From the NCBI GenBank assembly GCA_020650975.1, contig JAIPMN010001488.1, positions 5,804-26,804 on the forward strand: a DNA stretch of 21,001 nt, written 5' to 3'. Positions 1 to 10,585 of this stretch are shown in pieces. The notes under the pieces were generated by a model. That model was not told the DNA's origin. It was given only the letters and a program-made list of their open reading frames with translations, and did no database searches. A program made the translations under genes and the position numbers. The DNA comes from Apostichopus californicus (Eukaryota; Echinodermata; Holothuroidea; Aspidochirotida; Stichopodidae). Position 1 is the first letter of the stretch; every line of letters starts with the position of its first letter.

Positions 1-598
1 ATAACATGAATTGACAGAGTGTTGTAACGTGTTGGTATGTAACTGTGAAAGGTGCGGTTTACTAAGGAGGGGAACCTTGTGAGCTGATCTACTGTAAAGG
101 ATATGTGGTGAGCGATATACTCACAAGTTTGAAAAGATAACAATTTTCATGGCCTTATCACGAAACGCGATTGACTTTTAAAATTAGTGTGCAACGACAA
201 CCGTTCGAAATGTATGAATTAGCTTTTCTTCTAAGTATTTTACATGTGAGCAAATTTTAGAGAATACTGTATTTAGGCTTAGGAGAACCAATTAGAACTA
301 TTTTTTGCAATGTGTGTGGTTAAAGACTATTTGTTATATGTCGAAACACTCATGTCATATCGCAAAGTTACAAATTATGAGTATTTTAAATTTAAGGCCT
401 TCTTACTGAATATCATCAGGTATTTTTTATCGAAAGTTTCCTATTTCTTGGATGATGCTAACACTTTAGTTGATCACATCATTTAATATTAACAGAGTTA
501 GCTCAACAACACATTGATGCAAGTTGTGTTACTTTAGAAACAGTCAGAAGATATTCAATGGTAAAATACAAAATATATTAAATAATAGAAAGACTTAC
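1..598. other. AT-rich stretch without a recognised gene
   Basis: No supported coding frame or RNA gene was seen. On the minus strand a T/C-rich acceptor-like sequence ends in TTTACAG at about 92-98, followed by about 90 bases open in two frames towards the window edge. It could be an exon continuing the candidate at 599-901, but the phase-0 frame needed to join that exon meets a stop at once, so I do not call it. Confidence 0.3.
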
Positions 599-901
599 CA
601 TTTCTGTTCCAAACGAGTTCCAAATCGTCAAAGCAGTCAAACAAACTTTGAAAAACGCCTCCATGATTTCGAGTTTGTATATATGACACTCGAAAATATA
701 TTCGATGAAATGCAAGATGGCAAATGGCACAGAGTATCCACTTAGGGTAGACCAACAACCTATGAAATGTCGGTAGTAGTAGTATGGATGTCCAATAGTG
801 CCATCGTTGTATTTGAAATGTGATTCGGTGAACAGCTTACACAAATGTACTGCACATCTATAGTATTCTTTGGCTTGTATGTATAGAACACTATTTGACA
901 T
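599..901 (-). CDS. Candidate first exon of an unknown membrane-like protein
   Basis: A minus-strand ATG at 901 opens a frame of 101 codons ending in ATG followed by a strong splice donor (GTAAGT, plus-strand positions 593-598). The frame continues only six more codons into the putative intron before stopping. The peptide has two hydrophobic stretches. One, at about residues 44-75, is rich in Tyr, Phe, Ile and Leu; the other, around residues 80-97, contains the motif FFKVCLTALTIWNSFG. It would suit part of a multi-pass membrane protein. I do not recognise the family. An in-frame TAA lies just upstream of the ATG, so an initial exon is more likely than an internal one. A shorter plus-strand frame overlaps and looks less protein-like. 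The rest of the gene would lie to the left, beyond the window. Chance open frame remains quite possible. Confidence 0.27.
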
Positions 902-1666
902 GCGCAATCCAACTTAATATTATTTGCAGCTGTTTATATCTTGAAATTTTAGTCAGTTGTACATTAAGCATCAGTTGCATACTGTTGAATTGTCATTGTT
1001 ATTTCGATTACAATGTACAGTTTTAATTTATATCACGGTTAGTGTTGTTCATGTTCAAGGTTTTGTGGTCGTGTGTCAAACGACTCTCAATGCTACCAAG
1101 CCGATGAAAAGAGTAGATTTGCTTGTTCTGGTTAAACAGCTGTTATCGGTATTTTAAGAACCCTTTATGAGTTAATAAACTAGCTACTAGAATCGAAAGG
1201 ACATTAAGTAATACTACTAATCAGCAATATATAACATGCATTAATTAGTAAAATACATATTATATACCGTGAAATAGACTGTATGATTTATTCTACACTA
1301 TCAATATGTATGTACAAATATCAAATTAACACAGTTTGGAACATTCGAAGTTTGTCAGTGGTATTCTATATGAACAATACTTCCTTGTTTTATGATGCCT
1401 ACGTCACAGCTTGTTTGCGGATCGAGTTTCCTCACATGTGATTGAATAAACATGTCAGCTGTTCACTGGGCTTTGGCTGAAATTTGTTATTGACTGTGTT
1501 AATTACATCAATAATGAATGTAAATTATAAGGAAAAATAGTTGTAATTTACATAAGATATTGAATCTAAAGGGATGTTTTGACCTATGAAAGGGTTCGTT
1601 GATATTAGATGTTTCTTTGATACAAATTATTGCCTGCATGCCTACGCAAATGTATTATTTCGATGA
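902..1666. other. AT-rich stretch without a recognised gene
   Basis: No supported gene. A 66-codon plus-strand frame at 957-1157 is rich in Val, Leu and Thr and lacks convincing splice sites or family motifs. I treat it as chance. Confidence 0.3.
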
Positions 1667-1684
1667 CAGTGGCGTAGCCAGAGG
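1667..1684 (+). mobile_element. hAT-type transposon terminus (solo end)
   Basis: The sequence CAGTGGCGTAGCCAGAGG, followed by G-rich sequence, matches the CAG(T/G)GGCG-type terminal inverted repeats common in hAT elements and their non-autonomous derivatives in animals (recalled, not searched). The eight bases before it (1659-1666, ttcgatga) would be the target-site duplication. I found no second copy of them and no matching opposite terminus before about 2700, so this is probably one end of a decayed or truncated copy. A pyrimidine-rich stretch (about 2060-2095) could be the degraded far side. No transposase coding is visible. Confidence 0.35.
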
Positions 1685-1937
1685 TAGAGGGAAAGTTGTC
1701 CCTCCCACACATTCATGCAAAACATCTTCAGGGACGAAAACTTGGACGGCAAGGAAAATTAACTAAAGAAATATAAATAGCTATGATATATGATACTGGA
1801 TAGGCTACTTGAGTTTACAACACGGCGTGACGTGCTTCTCGGAAGGTTTCTCTCTTAAGCTATAGGCACACTTAGCATATAAAGAGGTTTAACTTCGAGT
1901 CTGTAATTGACACTTCTAGACAAAGTTCCGTGAGTCG

Positions 1938-1973
1938 TACGGCACTAGATAATATAGTCAAATACGGCACTAG
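1938..1973. repeat. Short tandem duplication, 25-bp period
   Basis: The 11-mer TACGGCACTAG occurs at 1938-1948 and again at 1963-1973, and TAGTCAAATAC also occurs twice in the neighbourhood. This is a small local duplication inside the presumed transposon-derived stretch. Confidence 0.5.
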
Positions 1974-2099
1974 TCAAATACATTTAATATATAATGAAAA
2001 TTCAATAATCATTGCTTCTAAGCACCCTTACCGAGACACAATATTCTCAAAGGTGAGGGGAGAGTCCTCTCCTTAAGCCCCGTCCCTCTCCTTAGAAAC

Positions 2100-3109
2100 T
2101 TGGTTTGCCAATGCCAGACTTGCCAGGCATATAAAATGAACACAATAAAATTGATACACTTCTCAACTATGGCGATGCATTCCACGGCAGTACTAAAACT
2201 TTTAGCTAACTCTTTTCATTATTTCAGAAAAAAAATACATTGTTATGTAAACCAGTTGAACTGTTCGGATACGTTGGATATAAGAAATGGAACTTTTGAT
2301 ACAAGTCGACAGTTTGTTATAAAATGTCGAACTTTAAGTTTTGAGCATGATCAGTGGAAATTTATGAAATAATATAGTTGAAATATTAAAATAAGTCTTG
2401 ATACAATACATCAAACTTTGGAGTATTTCTCGTATTGTCGGGTAACTATAGTTGCACGAAAAGAGAACAGGATAACCCATTGAAGTGACGCGGACATAAA
2501 CTATATATTGGATGTTGTACCTTGTTAACTTACTCTTCGATATATGAATTCTCGTAATCATTGACGTTGAATGCTTTAGAAGATTGTGACAAATAAAGAT
2601 TGAAACACATTTGGCAACTTCTGTTGGTGAAATCGATTCCCGTAATCTTCTATGACAATAATTCATTAATACACCTACATTAAATCACATCCAATAATAA
2701 ATGTTCAGTATATCAAACTTGTATATCCCTACTTTCATTGCAATATATATGTATGTTCCCTCCATATAAATGAATTAATTTTCGAACAGAGTTTAAACTT
2801 GGGAAAACAACTTTTTAAATTCCAACAGTAAAATGCAGATTAATTTACAAATGTTTAAGGGATGTGTAATGAATGGTTATAATAACATGGACCATATCAT
2901 CTATGTTTCACTATGTTTTCTTTAATACCATAAATAACAGTCCATCAGTGTGTAGACGTGAAATTAGATTAACATTATTAATCTTTTAGCTTCAGATCTA
3001 CTGTACATTGTCACATGGCTAGAGATTTAATCATGAAAGATCTAAGAATAATTTGAATTATTTTGAAGATTTTTATTCGTTAATGTTTTTCCATGTTTTA
3101 ACATTGCAG
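2100..3109. other. AT-rich stretch without a recognised gene
   Basis: Open frames on both strands (2100-2372 plus, 2334-2666 minus) show no family motifs and no convincing splice context. I see no RNA gene or repeat here apart from the AT bias. Confidence 0.3.
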
Positions 3110-3185
3110 GAGAAAAAACATTAAAGAATCACAAGAGAATTGAAAGTTGCAATTAAAAGGTGAAAAAAAATCAAATAATCAGTGA

Positions 3186-3254
3186 AAAATTATAGCAGCA
3201 CAGTTAGCTGATACATATGGTGACCTGGAGATAGCTGAAACCATTCTGGAGATG
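3186..3254 (+). CDS. Candidate short internal exon, unknown gene
   Basis: An open frame after an in-frame TGA at 3183-3185 reads AAQLADTYGDLEIAETILEM and ends exactly at a canonical donor (ATG|GTGAGT, cut after 3254). The peptide looks like a pair of amphipathic helices of the kind found in helical-repeat or death-fold proteins; that is an impression only. Several AG dinucleotides could serve as acceptor (after 3195, 3198 or 3203). A better acceptor, TTTTAACATTGCAG ending at 3109, would include stops in this frame. No partner exon was recognised on the plus strand, and transposon remnants begin about 50 bp downstream. It may be an orphaned exon of a decayed gene or a chance frame. Confidence 0.22.
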
Positions 3255-3307
3255 GTGAGTTATTCATTCCTGATAATTTGAAATAATTGTTGATATTGAT
3301 AGCAATG

Positions 3308-3353
3308 CAGGGGCGGATCCAGGGGGGCCGACCCGGACCCGGCCCCCCCCCCC
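3308..3353 (+). mobile_element. hAT-type transposon terminus with G/C homopolymer tracts
   Basis: The sequence begins CAGGGGCGGATCCAGGGGGG and continues through CCGACCCGGACCCGG into an 11-base C run at 3343-3353. CAGGGGCGGATC is a familiar terminal inverted repeat of animal hAT elements (recalled). The candidate target site is the preceding eight bases (tagcaatg). The opposite terminus was not found in the window, so the copy seems truncated or interrupted, perhaps by the retroelement relic that follows. Confidence 0.4.
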
Positions 3354-3824
3354 TTGGAAATCAGTTGCGTTTTTTTTATGTGGGAGTACTTCAAATTCCT
3401 AATAGGCATAACTTGGTGAAAGAAAGCCTAATATATCCAGCTGCTCTTCCCTGAAACGCGATCGTTTATATTTCAAATTTGAGACTAAGACAATTAGTTT
3501 CAAATGAAAGGGGGAGTGTAGGCGGTTTTACACTATCTAACGCAACGTAGTCGCCAAGAACCTGAAGTATTTTTAAGGGAGGGCCCGAGGAACATGAACT
3601 TATAGCATGCTCCTCATGGTGAAACATAATTGCACCTATTAGATGAATTGAGTGTACTGTTAATAGAGAGACTAGCGTAGGTTCTTATGAACAACTAGAC
3701 CGGTTTCTGCTCTCAAACTTTATAGGAGGAGCTTCATCAGTAGTAGCCTTTGAATATTTTATATTCGGCCTGGACGTCTCGTTCTCAAAATGCGTCTATT
3801 TTCTGTGCACGAGTTTTTATGGAC

Positions 3825-4341
3825 TCACAGTGCAGCTATAACAGCATCTAAAAGAGCTTCGTGTGAACCTTGAGAGTCAGCTGATTCTTCGCTAGTACGA
3901 AACCTTGAGTTAACAAGTAAATCTTTGAGATTTTGGGCCCTTTTGTAGGCTAGAATCGGTTCTTTTGGAAATAGTTTGGATAATTCCGCGTGTTGCGAGA
4001 TTAAGTGCCAATGTTTCAAAAGTGCTTTTTTCAAATGCGTTTGTAAACCCTTTTTGCTTTTCGTTTTACATGATGAAGCGGATTGTCATTTTTCTTTTTA
4101 GGTCTTTCAATGACTTGAGAAGATCACTTCGTTTAGGGTTTTCTGGAGTTGCTATGAACTTCAGACCTTTTCCCGGAGCAATAAACTCTATTTTGAACAT
4201 GTTTCTGTCTGATAGGTTCTTTACGAACTTTTTTAGTGTTTCTGCTTCTTTTCGGAGACATTGGGCTTTTGAGTGACTACTTGTAGTCTGTAGTTCCCTG
4301 TTGGTGGTGCGGAATTTGTCGGAGCCTTTACTGATCGGACA
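3825..4341 (-). pseudogene. Penelope-like retroelement relic with deleted RT core
   Basis: Two minus-strand frames lie head to tail. The first (4341-4066, 92 codons with stop) contains LKKFVKNLSDRNMF, then GKGLKFIATPENPKRSDLLK and RKMTIRFIM. This resembles the segment just before the fingers of the reverse transcriptase in Penelope-like elements (KGL.F.PTP, then an ..RR/K.R.KY/F pattern). The second (4034-3825) contains LKHWHLISQHAELSKLFPKE followed by LAYKRAQNLKDLLVNSRF, resembling the segment after the RT thumb that normally leads to the Cys-rich and GIY-YIG endonuclease region. The catalytic RT palm, several hundred residues in intact elements, is missing between them, and no GIY-YIG domain is seen afterwards. 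The frame also shifts near 4035-4065. It is a dead, internally deleted copy. The family call rests on recalled motifs; the alternative is another retroelement class sharing this thumb signature. Confidence 0.55.
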
Positions 4342-4488
4342 TATTTGCGTTGACTTTTTGGAGGATGGTTGTCAGTGGCCGGTTTGCCTCAGGAGCTTCT
4401 ATAGTTGACTCTAGGTCGGTCTCGGCTCTTGATTTCTTTTCTAGAAATCTCTCCCGTTGCCTTTTTGCCCGGCGCAGAGCTCCCAACT
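4342..4488 (-). pseudogene. Possible upstream part of the retroelement relic
   Basis: A minus-strand frame ending at 4328 reads through a basic, charged segment (ALRRAKRQRERFLEKKSRAE) followed by TDLESTIEAPEANRPLTTIL and a stop. It overlaps the start of the next RT-like frame in another phase. Position and orientation suggest it belongs to the same element as an N-terminal, coiled-coil-like portion, shifted by an indel. No family motif confirms this, and the overlapping plus-strand frame (4405-4953) is its shadow. Confidence 0.3.
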
Positions 4489-4567
4489 GACCCGCATTTC
4501 GCGGGTTGGACCCGCATTCTAACACCCAAACCCGCTGACCCGCGCAAGCGTCCGAAAAACCCGCATT
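4489..4567. repeat. GC-rich ACCCGC repeat cluster
   Basis: GACCCGCATT occurs at 4489-4498 and again exactly 20 bases on at 4509-4518, followed by AACCCGC and GACCCGC words near 4529-4543 and AACCCGCATT near 4558-4567. ACCCGC-atttc-GCGGGT at 4490-4506 can form a small hairpin. It stands out sharply from the AT-rich surroundings and adjoins the retroelement relic. Confidence 0.6.
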
Positions 4568-6416
4568 GTAATTGTCAAGTATACATAAAAAAAATTGCAT
4601 CAAATTTTGACTTAGCAACCATCATTTCTTTAGCATTTAGCATAAAAGAGTATAAAACCTCCTTTACAGCATCATTTGAACCTCAAATTAGCCTATATTT
4701 CTTTTCATTGGGGCGAGCAGCGAACATTTTCATGCCACGGGAAAGAATGAATTATCACCTACTATTCAATTTATTGATGTTACACACAAAAAAATGCATA
4801 TTTCTCGGACAATTTTGGGTGACAAAAGCCTTTCTAAGTGCCACCATTTTACATGTAGGAATCACCAGGATTCCAAAAAAAATCAAATACCCCTCCCCCA
4901 AGACGGCGATTCGTGGTATCGTGATATCAATCCTTGGGTCATATGACTTCTGAATGTTTTCAGCTAAGGTAGTTTCGATTTATAATCATAAACAAAATCT
5001 CCGTTTTTAAATATTACCGGTACTTTTATGTCGAACTGTGTAATTTGGTAAGGAAGCATGCTAAATTAATAGCGCCATCACTTGTATTATAAAAGCTCAT
5101 GCTAGAGTACATGAAAACTACACTCACTCTCGGCTACTATGTTTCAATTTAAAACAACGTAATTTAGCTTATGTTCTTCTTAAGAAATATTGCAATAACA
5201 TTAATGTTATTTGGAATTTGTTAACAACTATTAATGATTGCTTGGAGAATTATTAAAGGATCATTAACTATAAACTAATGACCATGATTGTATATGTTTA
5301 TAATTCGTATTCCGGCAGAAAGAGTTTCCAAGGGTGTTAACGCATAAAAGAAAAGATGGACGAGCTGTCGTATGGTATTTTGAATAATAATATTTCTATA
5401 TTCTACAAATAATATGGACATTGAAGCTGAATGGTGCAAATAAGGGCATAACGAAGAGTACAGTTAACTTAAGGCGCCAGATAGAAAGAAATAACTCATC
5501 TATTTAGACTGTGTCCGTAGTTGATGAACTCAATGGTGTAGTAGAGCTGGTGCTTTACGTTGATCCGCAATAGAGAGTGCTTCATCAAAAGGCACGGCGG
5601 GGAATTAATAAATGATCGAAAGTTCAACCAAGGACATTCTTATTGTTATATTAGGATCCACTTCAATTCACTGGATGGATGTCAGATATGGTCAGGAAAA
5701 AGGAAAATCCATTCCGGAGTAGAAGTGATGAGATAATTAGATAAAAAGAAAGTCACTAAAGATTTGAAGGTTTTTGAGTCAAAACTTGAACGGATACACA
5801 CAACGTAGTAACGATAGGAATATAACGGGTAACGCATTATTACGGCAAAACAAGAAAGAACGGGGTGAGAGGCGATGGTTCCCCAACAACGGTGTATAAA
5901 CCTCTGACTGGTATCAGGGCCCAGTACTTGCGTGGCGGGGTACGAGGGCGACGACGTGGATATGACGTCATCAGTAAATAAAGCATTGTGAATATGCAAG
6001 AGGTAAAGCATGCCCATAACAATGATGTTAAACACAATGCGTCATATTTCTTAGTTTCATGTTTTATTTTGATTCTTTAGATTTCTGATGAGCAAATTTT
6101 GTGTTTAATAAAAACTGGCCTGTTTTTTTTTTCTGGATGAATATCTCATTTAAAACATTCCAACATGTGTGTGACGTATCTTTCAATTCTCCCAATCTAT
6201 ATATGGTATGTATTTTTTCATAACTACCCATCCACGAATTAGACCAATATGCCAGTTCGGAGATACCAGCAGCTTATGAATACGTAACAGGTCAAATGGT
6301 CGACTGTGAATAGTAGCGTCACTCGACAACTTGTTTACACATAATGCATAAACTATAGCGTTGTAACTCCAAATATCGATCGTATTGGTGCTGAAGTATG
6401 TCTTAGTTTGTTCGCA
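4568..6416. other. Stretch without a recognised gene
   Basis: No supported gene. Open frames at 5682-6035 (minus) and 5840-6037 (minus) lack motifs. A less AT-rich patch at 5860-5975 includes a plus-strand frame rich in Gly and Arg ending ...RGGVRGRRRGYDVISK and a stop near 5980. It has no good splice acceptor or start and is not called. Confidence 0.3.
5194..5211. repeat. Perfect 18-bp palindrome
   Basis: AATAACATT is followed directly by its reverse complement AATGTTATT. It could be a dimeric protein-binding site, a cruciform-prone spot or chance in AT-rich DNA. There is no gene nearby to give it a role. Confidence 0.5.
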
Positions 6417-6503
6417 ATGGAGGATGAAATATCCATCGATGATATTATCTGTGGGACGTTCAAGGCTTTGGAGGTCTTTCTAAGGGAGCGAGGACTTATA
6501 TGA
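6417..6503 (+). CDS. Candidate 28-residue small open reading frame
   Basis: An ATG in a strong vertebrate-type start context (G at -3, G at +4) opens a 28-codon frame beginning MEDEISIDDIICGTFKAL and ending in GLI and TGA. The composition (acidic N-terminus, mixed helix-like C-terminus) looks more protein-like than the surrounding AT-rich translations, though the frame is short enough to be chance. A possible acceptor (TATGTCTTAG) ends just upstream at about 6405, so it could also be a final exon. I recognise no family. Confidence 0.18.
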   Translation: MEDEISIDDIICGTFKALEVFLRERGLI

Positions 6504-9500
6504 TAAGCTACGACGATATTTCCCATGTATAATTCATTGGTGCTAACTTTCTATACACTCGCGTAAACACTATGTGACAAATTAACTAACTAACCTTATC
6601 GCTCATACTACGAACGCAGTATTATTATCACCCCGGACGTCTTTAGTCCTGAAGTGTAACACATCTTATCCGATGAAGAGCAATATTATTATTTAAATTT
6701 CTGGACTACCACAATAAAAAATATGTCCATTATCTTAACAATTTCCCCGGAAATTCTCGGCTTTTATCTCGTTCAATATTACTACAGTATGCTCGCAACG
6801 TCAACAACACAGATTTTAGTGTTGACGAATCGTTCCAGATTGATCACACACTCTGCCACACTCCGACTGACATATTAAACAATAGTAACTATACTTTCAT
6901 CGTTTTGTGTATTACCGGAAATAATCGTTGCTACTATTGACGAATTTATACTCATTGAAACATGTTGGTCAATAATTTGCAATAGGATCTATACATAAGT
7001 ATGGATTAATTTATATTTACAGGAACGACTGGAAAGATGAAAAATGGATATAAATGGAAATATTAGTTGACAAATACTCGTTATTTGGTGGAATATGAGC
7101 AGACAAAATTAAAGGCGTTGAGAAAGACATAATCCGCGATAAACGTTGATGTGGTCATCAACTCTATAATATTTACCATGAGCAAAGCTTTGGCGGTAAT
7201 CCGATCACTTTCGAACTCCTCTGCAAAATTTATAAACAACTAAGAAAATAATAGCTCTAATCGCGTTAAAGTAATCTTCAACCTTATGATGTGTCACCAA
7301 CGTAATAATTTACAGCTTCTTAACCATGTATACCATTAAAATAATTTACTGGATGGGCTATGAGCAAAATTAATTTCTGGGTTGAGCAAAACAGTCTACG
7401 GGAAAACCAATTTCCCCACCCAGTTATTACATTATTTACTTCACTGCATGCGTAATACCAAAAATGAACGAACAGAGAATTGTATAAATTTATTAAGTCA
7501 TAACATTCGTATTCATTTTCCCTATGTATTCAGTTATATTGTATCTGAAAGTGTATAGGATGTTTTGCCATATATTCTCTAACGATAACATTCAAGGACA
7601 TATTACAATGAATTTGTCAAAAATAGGTATAAAGGAACTGTCTTGGTTTGTTTATTGGCCAGAAAAAAAGTCGCCGTTGTCAGTAGTTGAAGCAGCAACA
7701 TAACGTTTCTCCTATCCGTCCGTCAGTTGGTGAGTGTGTTGCTTTACGTTATATGTTAAGAAAACAGTTGTTTCCGTATTTTTTTTTTAAATAAACATAA
7801 AATTATTGTTTGTAGACCTAGTTAACTTTCATAGAAATCGTAAACCTTGGTATGATAGAGATAATCAAAGCAGTAAAGTTGTGAAGTAACTCTACAATCT
7901 CAGTAGGTTCAGCTTTAAACAGTATATCCTGCATGTGGGTCTGTCCAAAATACGAGAACGTTAACATAACCTGATATGTTGAAACAGCACACCTAATCGT
8001 GACCGTATTTTAGGACCATTCATGTTCTGTTTGTTTGCTTTTTGATTATGTGAAATAAACAGTTCTGTGTTTGATCTTACTGGAGGTTGTATGTCGTGAT
8101 CATCCCTCTTATAATAGGCTGCTAATTGATGAACCTTTCAAGCAATTTGTATTATGTGAGAAACTAATTATTGAAACGACGTGTAATATGGAATTATATA
8201 GAACATCTCGCTATGCATAAACCCTCGCACTATCCGGCGCCTGTCACACCTTATTTGTCATTTTACAAAACAATTGTAATGATTTCAAAGATACGTCAAG
8301 ATATTCATTGATTTACCATGCAATTCCAAAAAAGATACTTTACATAGTAAACATGAAACTAGCAGTCTAATTTGGTCTTTATTTTGTGCCACGAGTTTTC
8401 ACAATTCCCTTGATGACAACATTTAAAAAAACACACGCAAATACGGTTTACATTAAAATAAATAACCGCATTTAACTATCAAACTTGAACCGTTTTCATC
8501 GGTTTGTCTGGGACTAGCGGAAGTGGGTTAACAATAGAACGAGGTTACGAGGACCATTAATATTTATGGGCGTTTACATTCATCCAAAACCAGGCAATGG
8601 TTTTTGCAATTGTGTTTGTATTTGGCACCTCTAGACGGCTCGATATGGCATCCTCAGGTTTTCTCTGTTGAGGACAGGGATTCTTTTGAATTCACATTTG
8701 CAGATATTGGGAGAAAAATTTATCTATGTCTGTTTCTTTTTTTGTGCCGGCTTCCGTAGATAGGTTATTTTGCTTTTATTATTTACTCTATTTTATCTGA
8801 ATATAACTAGCGATATTTAGGAGTTTTTCCCCCCTGGAGATGCAGGGTTTCTGAGACTACTTGTTCTCTCGTAGCGAGTTTAGAACACCCAGTGGAGAAG
8901 ACCACGGACTGTAGCATTTTGAGAAAGTTTTTTTGTTTTTACATTACTTTTTTTGTTCTTTGTTGTACAAATCAGATTGTTGGAAACAACATATTGAAGT
9001 TGTTGAATTGATGGGGATCCTATGCTATTGAGCAAATTCTCGTCTACAAAAAAATCACTAACTTTCCAACAACTAATAAAGTCAAAATTTCCTATTGGTC
9101 GCTCTTAGGAAGTGACTCAAGAGTTTTCAGAAAATTCATTATACTGGTAGTCCATCCTCTTCCGAACTAGATGTACAAACTCTGTGCAAACTCTAAACAC
9201 TATGGCAGACACCGGTCTTGTTGGGTTTCTACCAATTTAGCCATATCACGACTAAAGTGAGCATTATCTTCACTAGTTGAAAAGACCTGTAACTGAGGGG
9301 AAACAAATTTCGAAAGGAAACCAATGGACCATTGGGACCACAGTAGTCCAATTTGTTCTGTTTTTTTGTTTGTGTTTTTTTTTTTGAAAATGTGATGCAA
9401 GGCTGCTATTGGCAAATTATTGTACACGAACTGAATCCTCGGTACAAAGAATTGCAAAGAATCAGTTAAAAAAGAGTAGAAATAAAATTTTAAAATATTC

Positions 9501-10048
9501 TTGAACTGATCCTTTCATTTTAATCATGTAAACAAACTCCCCCAAACTATCAATTTTACGATAAATTGTCGTTATTTTGTGTCTGTTTGTCCAATAACCG
9601 AGCATGTAATTATCGACCTGTATTGTCACTATATATTATTATCTGTTCAAATCAGTTTTGTCACAACATCTTGAAATTTTGCCACAGACATATTGCTTAT
9701 TTACATATCTAACACAGACAAACTGTGATATTGATACATAAACAGTCTATGTCTGTCCTAGAATGAACATATGAAAAAGTTTATTCGTAGATACCTACGT
9801 CGAAAACATAACGATATTAGCGATTTTATTATATTTGTTATCGTTCATGTACTGTCAATTTTATAACATCTGCTGTAACTTATTTTATTCTTCGATGCTT
9901 ACTAACAACTGCTTTAATTCGGGGATGGGGAGGTTGCCTACTTATTCGTTGTGTTTACTCTCAAAGATTGGAAACACGACAATCTTACAAGAAAACATAT
10001 TAAAATATGACAGTCACAGTGTCTGAGAAGCTTGTTTACTACTGTCAG
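6504..10048. other. Long AT-rich stretch without a recognised gene
   Basis: I see no gene with splice sites and family motifs in about 3.5 kb. A patch at 7670-7735 is richer in GC and ends in a donor-like TTG|GTGAGT at 7728-7736. It could be an untranslated first exon of a plus-strand transcript, but nothing else supports it. Frames at 9200-9457 (minus) and 9835-10026 (plus) look like chance. Confidence 0.3.
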
Positions 10049-10250
10049 CAGTGACGTCGCATAGAAGTGGGGGGGGGGGGGTCATTCTTGCCAGTATCAA
10101 TTGATATCGAAATTATACAAAAATAGTCATCCGTCAGAAATCACAGGTAAATAGAAAAGGAATGCCCTGACGCAAAACATAAATTATTTGCTTATTCCGA
10201 AGCAGAGGTTTAGGCAATCCTAACCCACTCCCCGAATACGTCCTGCCTAT
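10049..10250. mobile_element. Short MITE-like element with G-rich inverted termini
   Basis: The left end begins CAGTGACGTCGCATAGAAGTGGG and runs into a 13-base G tract at 10069-10081. The right end, read in reverse complement, has the same spaced pattern: GACGT, eight bases, AGTGGG (left 10053-10071, right 10242-10224). The CAGTG.CGT..C start resembles the hAT-type end at 1667. At about 200 bp without coding capacity it fits a non-autonomous hAT-like element. The exact right boundary is uncertain, and I could not identify a clean 8-bp target duplication, so the copy is old or one end is eroded. Confidence 0.45.
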
Positions 10251-10585
10251 GGAGTCTCATCTTTCCTCCCGTTATGTGTTGCGCCTCGTGGTTAGTAATG
10301 GCAATTGCAACTGACGAAACGTTTGCGGAAACTTGCTCGCGGTGATGAAAATGTTCTTTCCATTTTGTTTTATATGATATTCGATGATATTTGTGGTTGA
10401 TTTCTTCTTTAACTAAACACCCAACAAAATAGTCGGATGAGTAACTGATATTTGAAGCGAAATGTAGAATTTATCTTTTTTTTTATATTAATGGAACTCA
10501 CAAACAATATGGACCAAGTGTAAACTTTAGCCTGTACAGACAAACGGACTGCCATTCGATTAAGTTGGGCACATGGGTCATTTGA

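Noticed and set aside
4405..4953. Longest open frame in the window (182 codons, plus strand)
   Set aside because: It runs antisense to the retroelement-related frames through the CCCGC repeat, has no recognisable motif, and its second half is low-complexity AT-rich translation.
5682..6037. Two overlapping minus-strand frames and a Gly/Arg-rich plus-strand frame
   Set aside because: Competing frames on both strands, no clear start or splice sites, and no family motif.
7670..7736. GC-richer patch ending in a GTGAGT donor, possible untranslated first exon
   Set aside because: No downstream coding exon or promoter could be linked to it; mentioned only in the description of the stretch.
8977..9072. 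Inverted repeat TTGTTGGAAA / TTTCCAACAA with a 76-base loop
   Set aside because: Ten bases with no extension on either side and a long loop is near chance level in this composition.
10222..10314. GC-richer plus-strand frame containing MAIATDETFAETCSR
   Set aside because: Short, no splice support or known motif, and it overlaps the right end of the MITE-like element.
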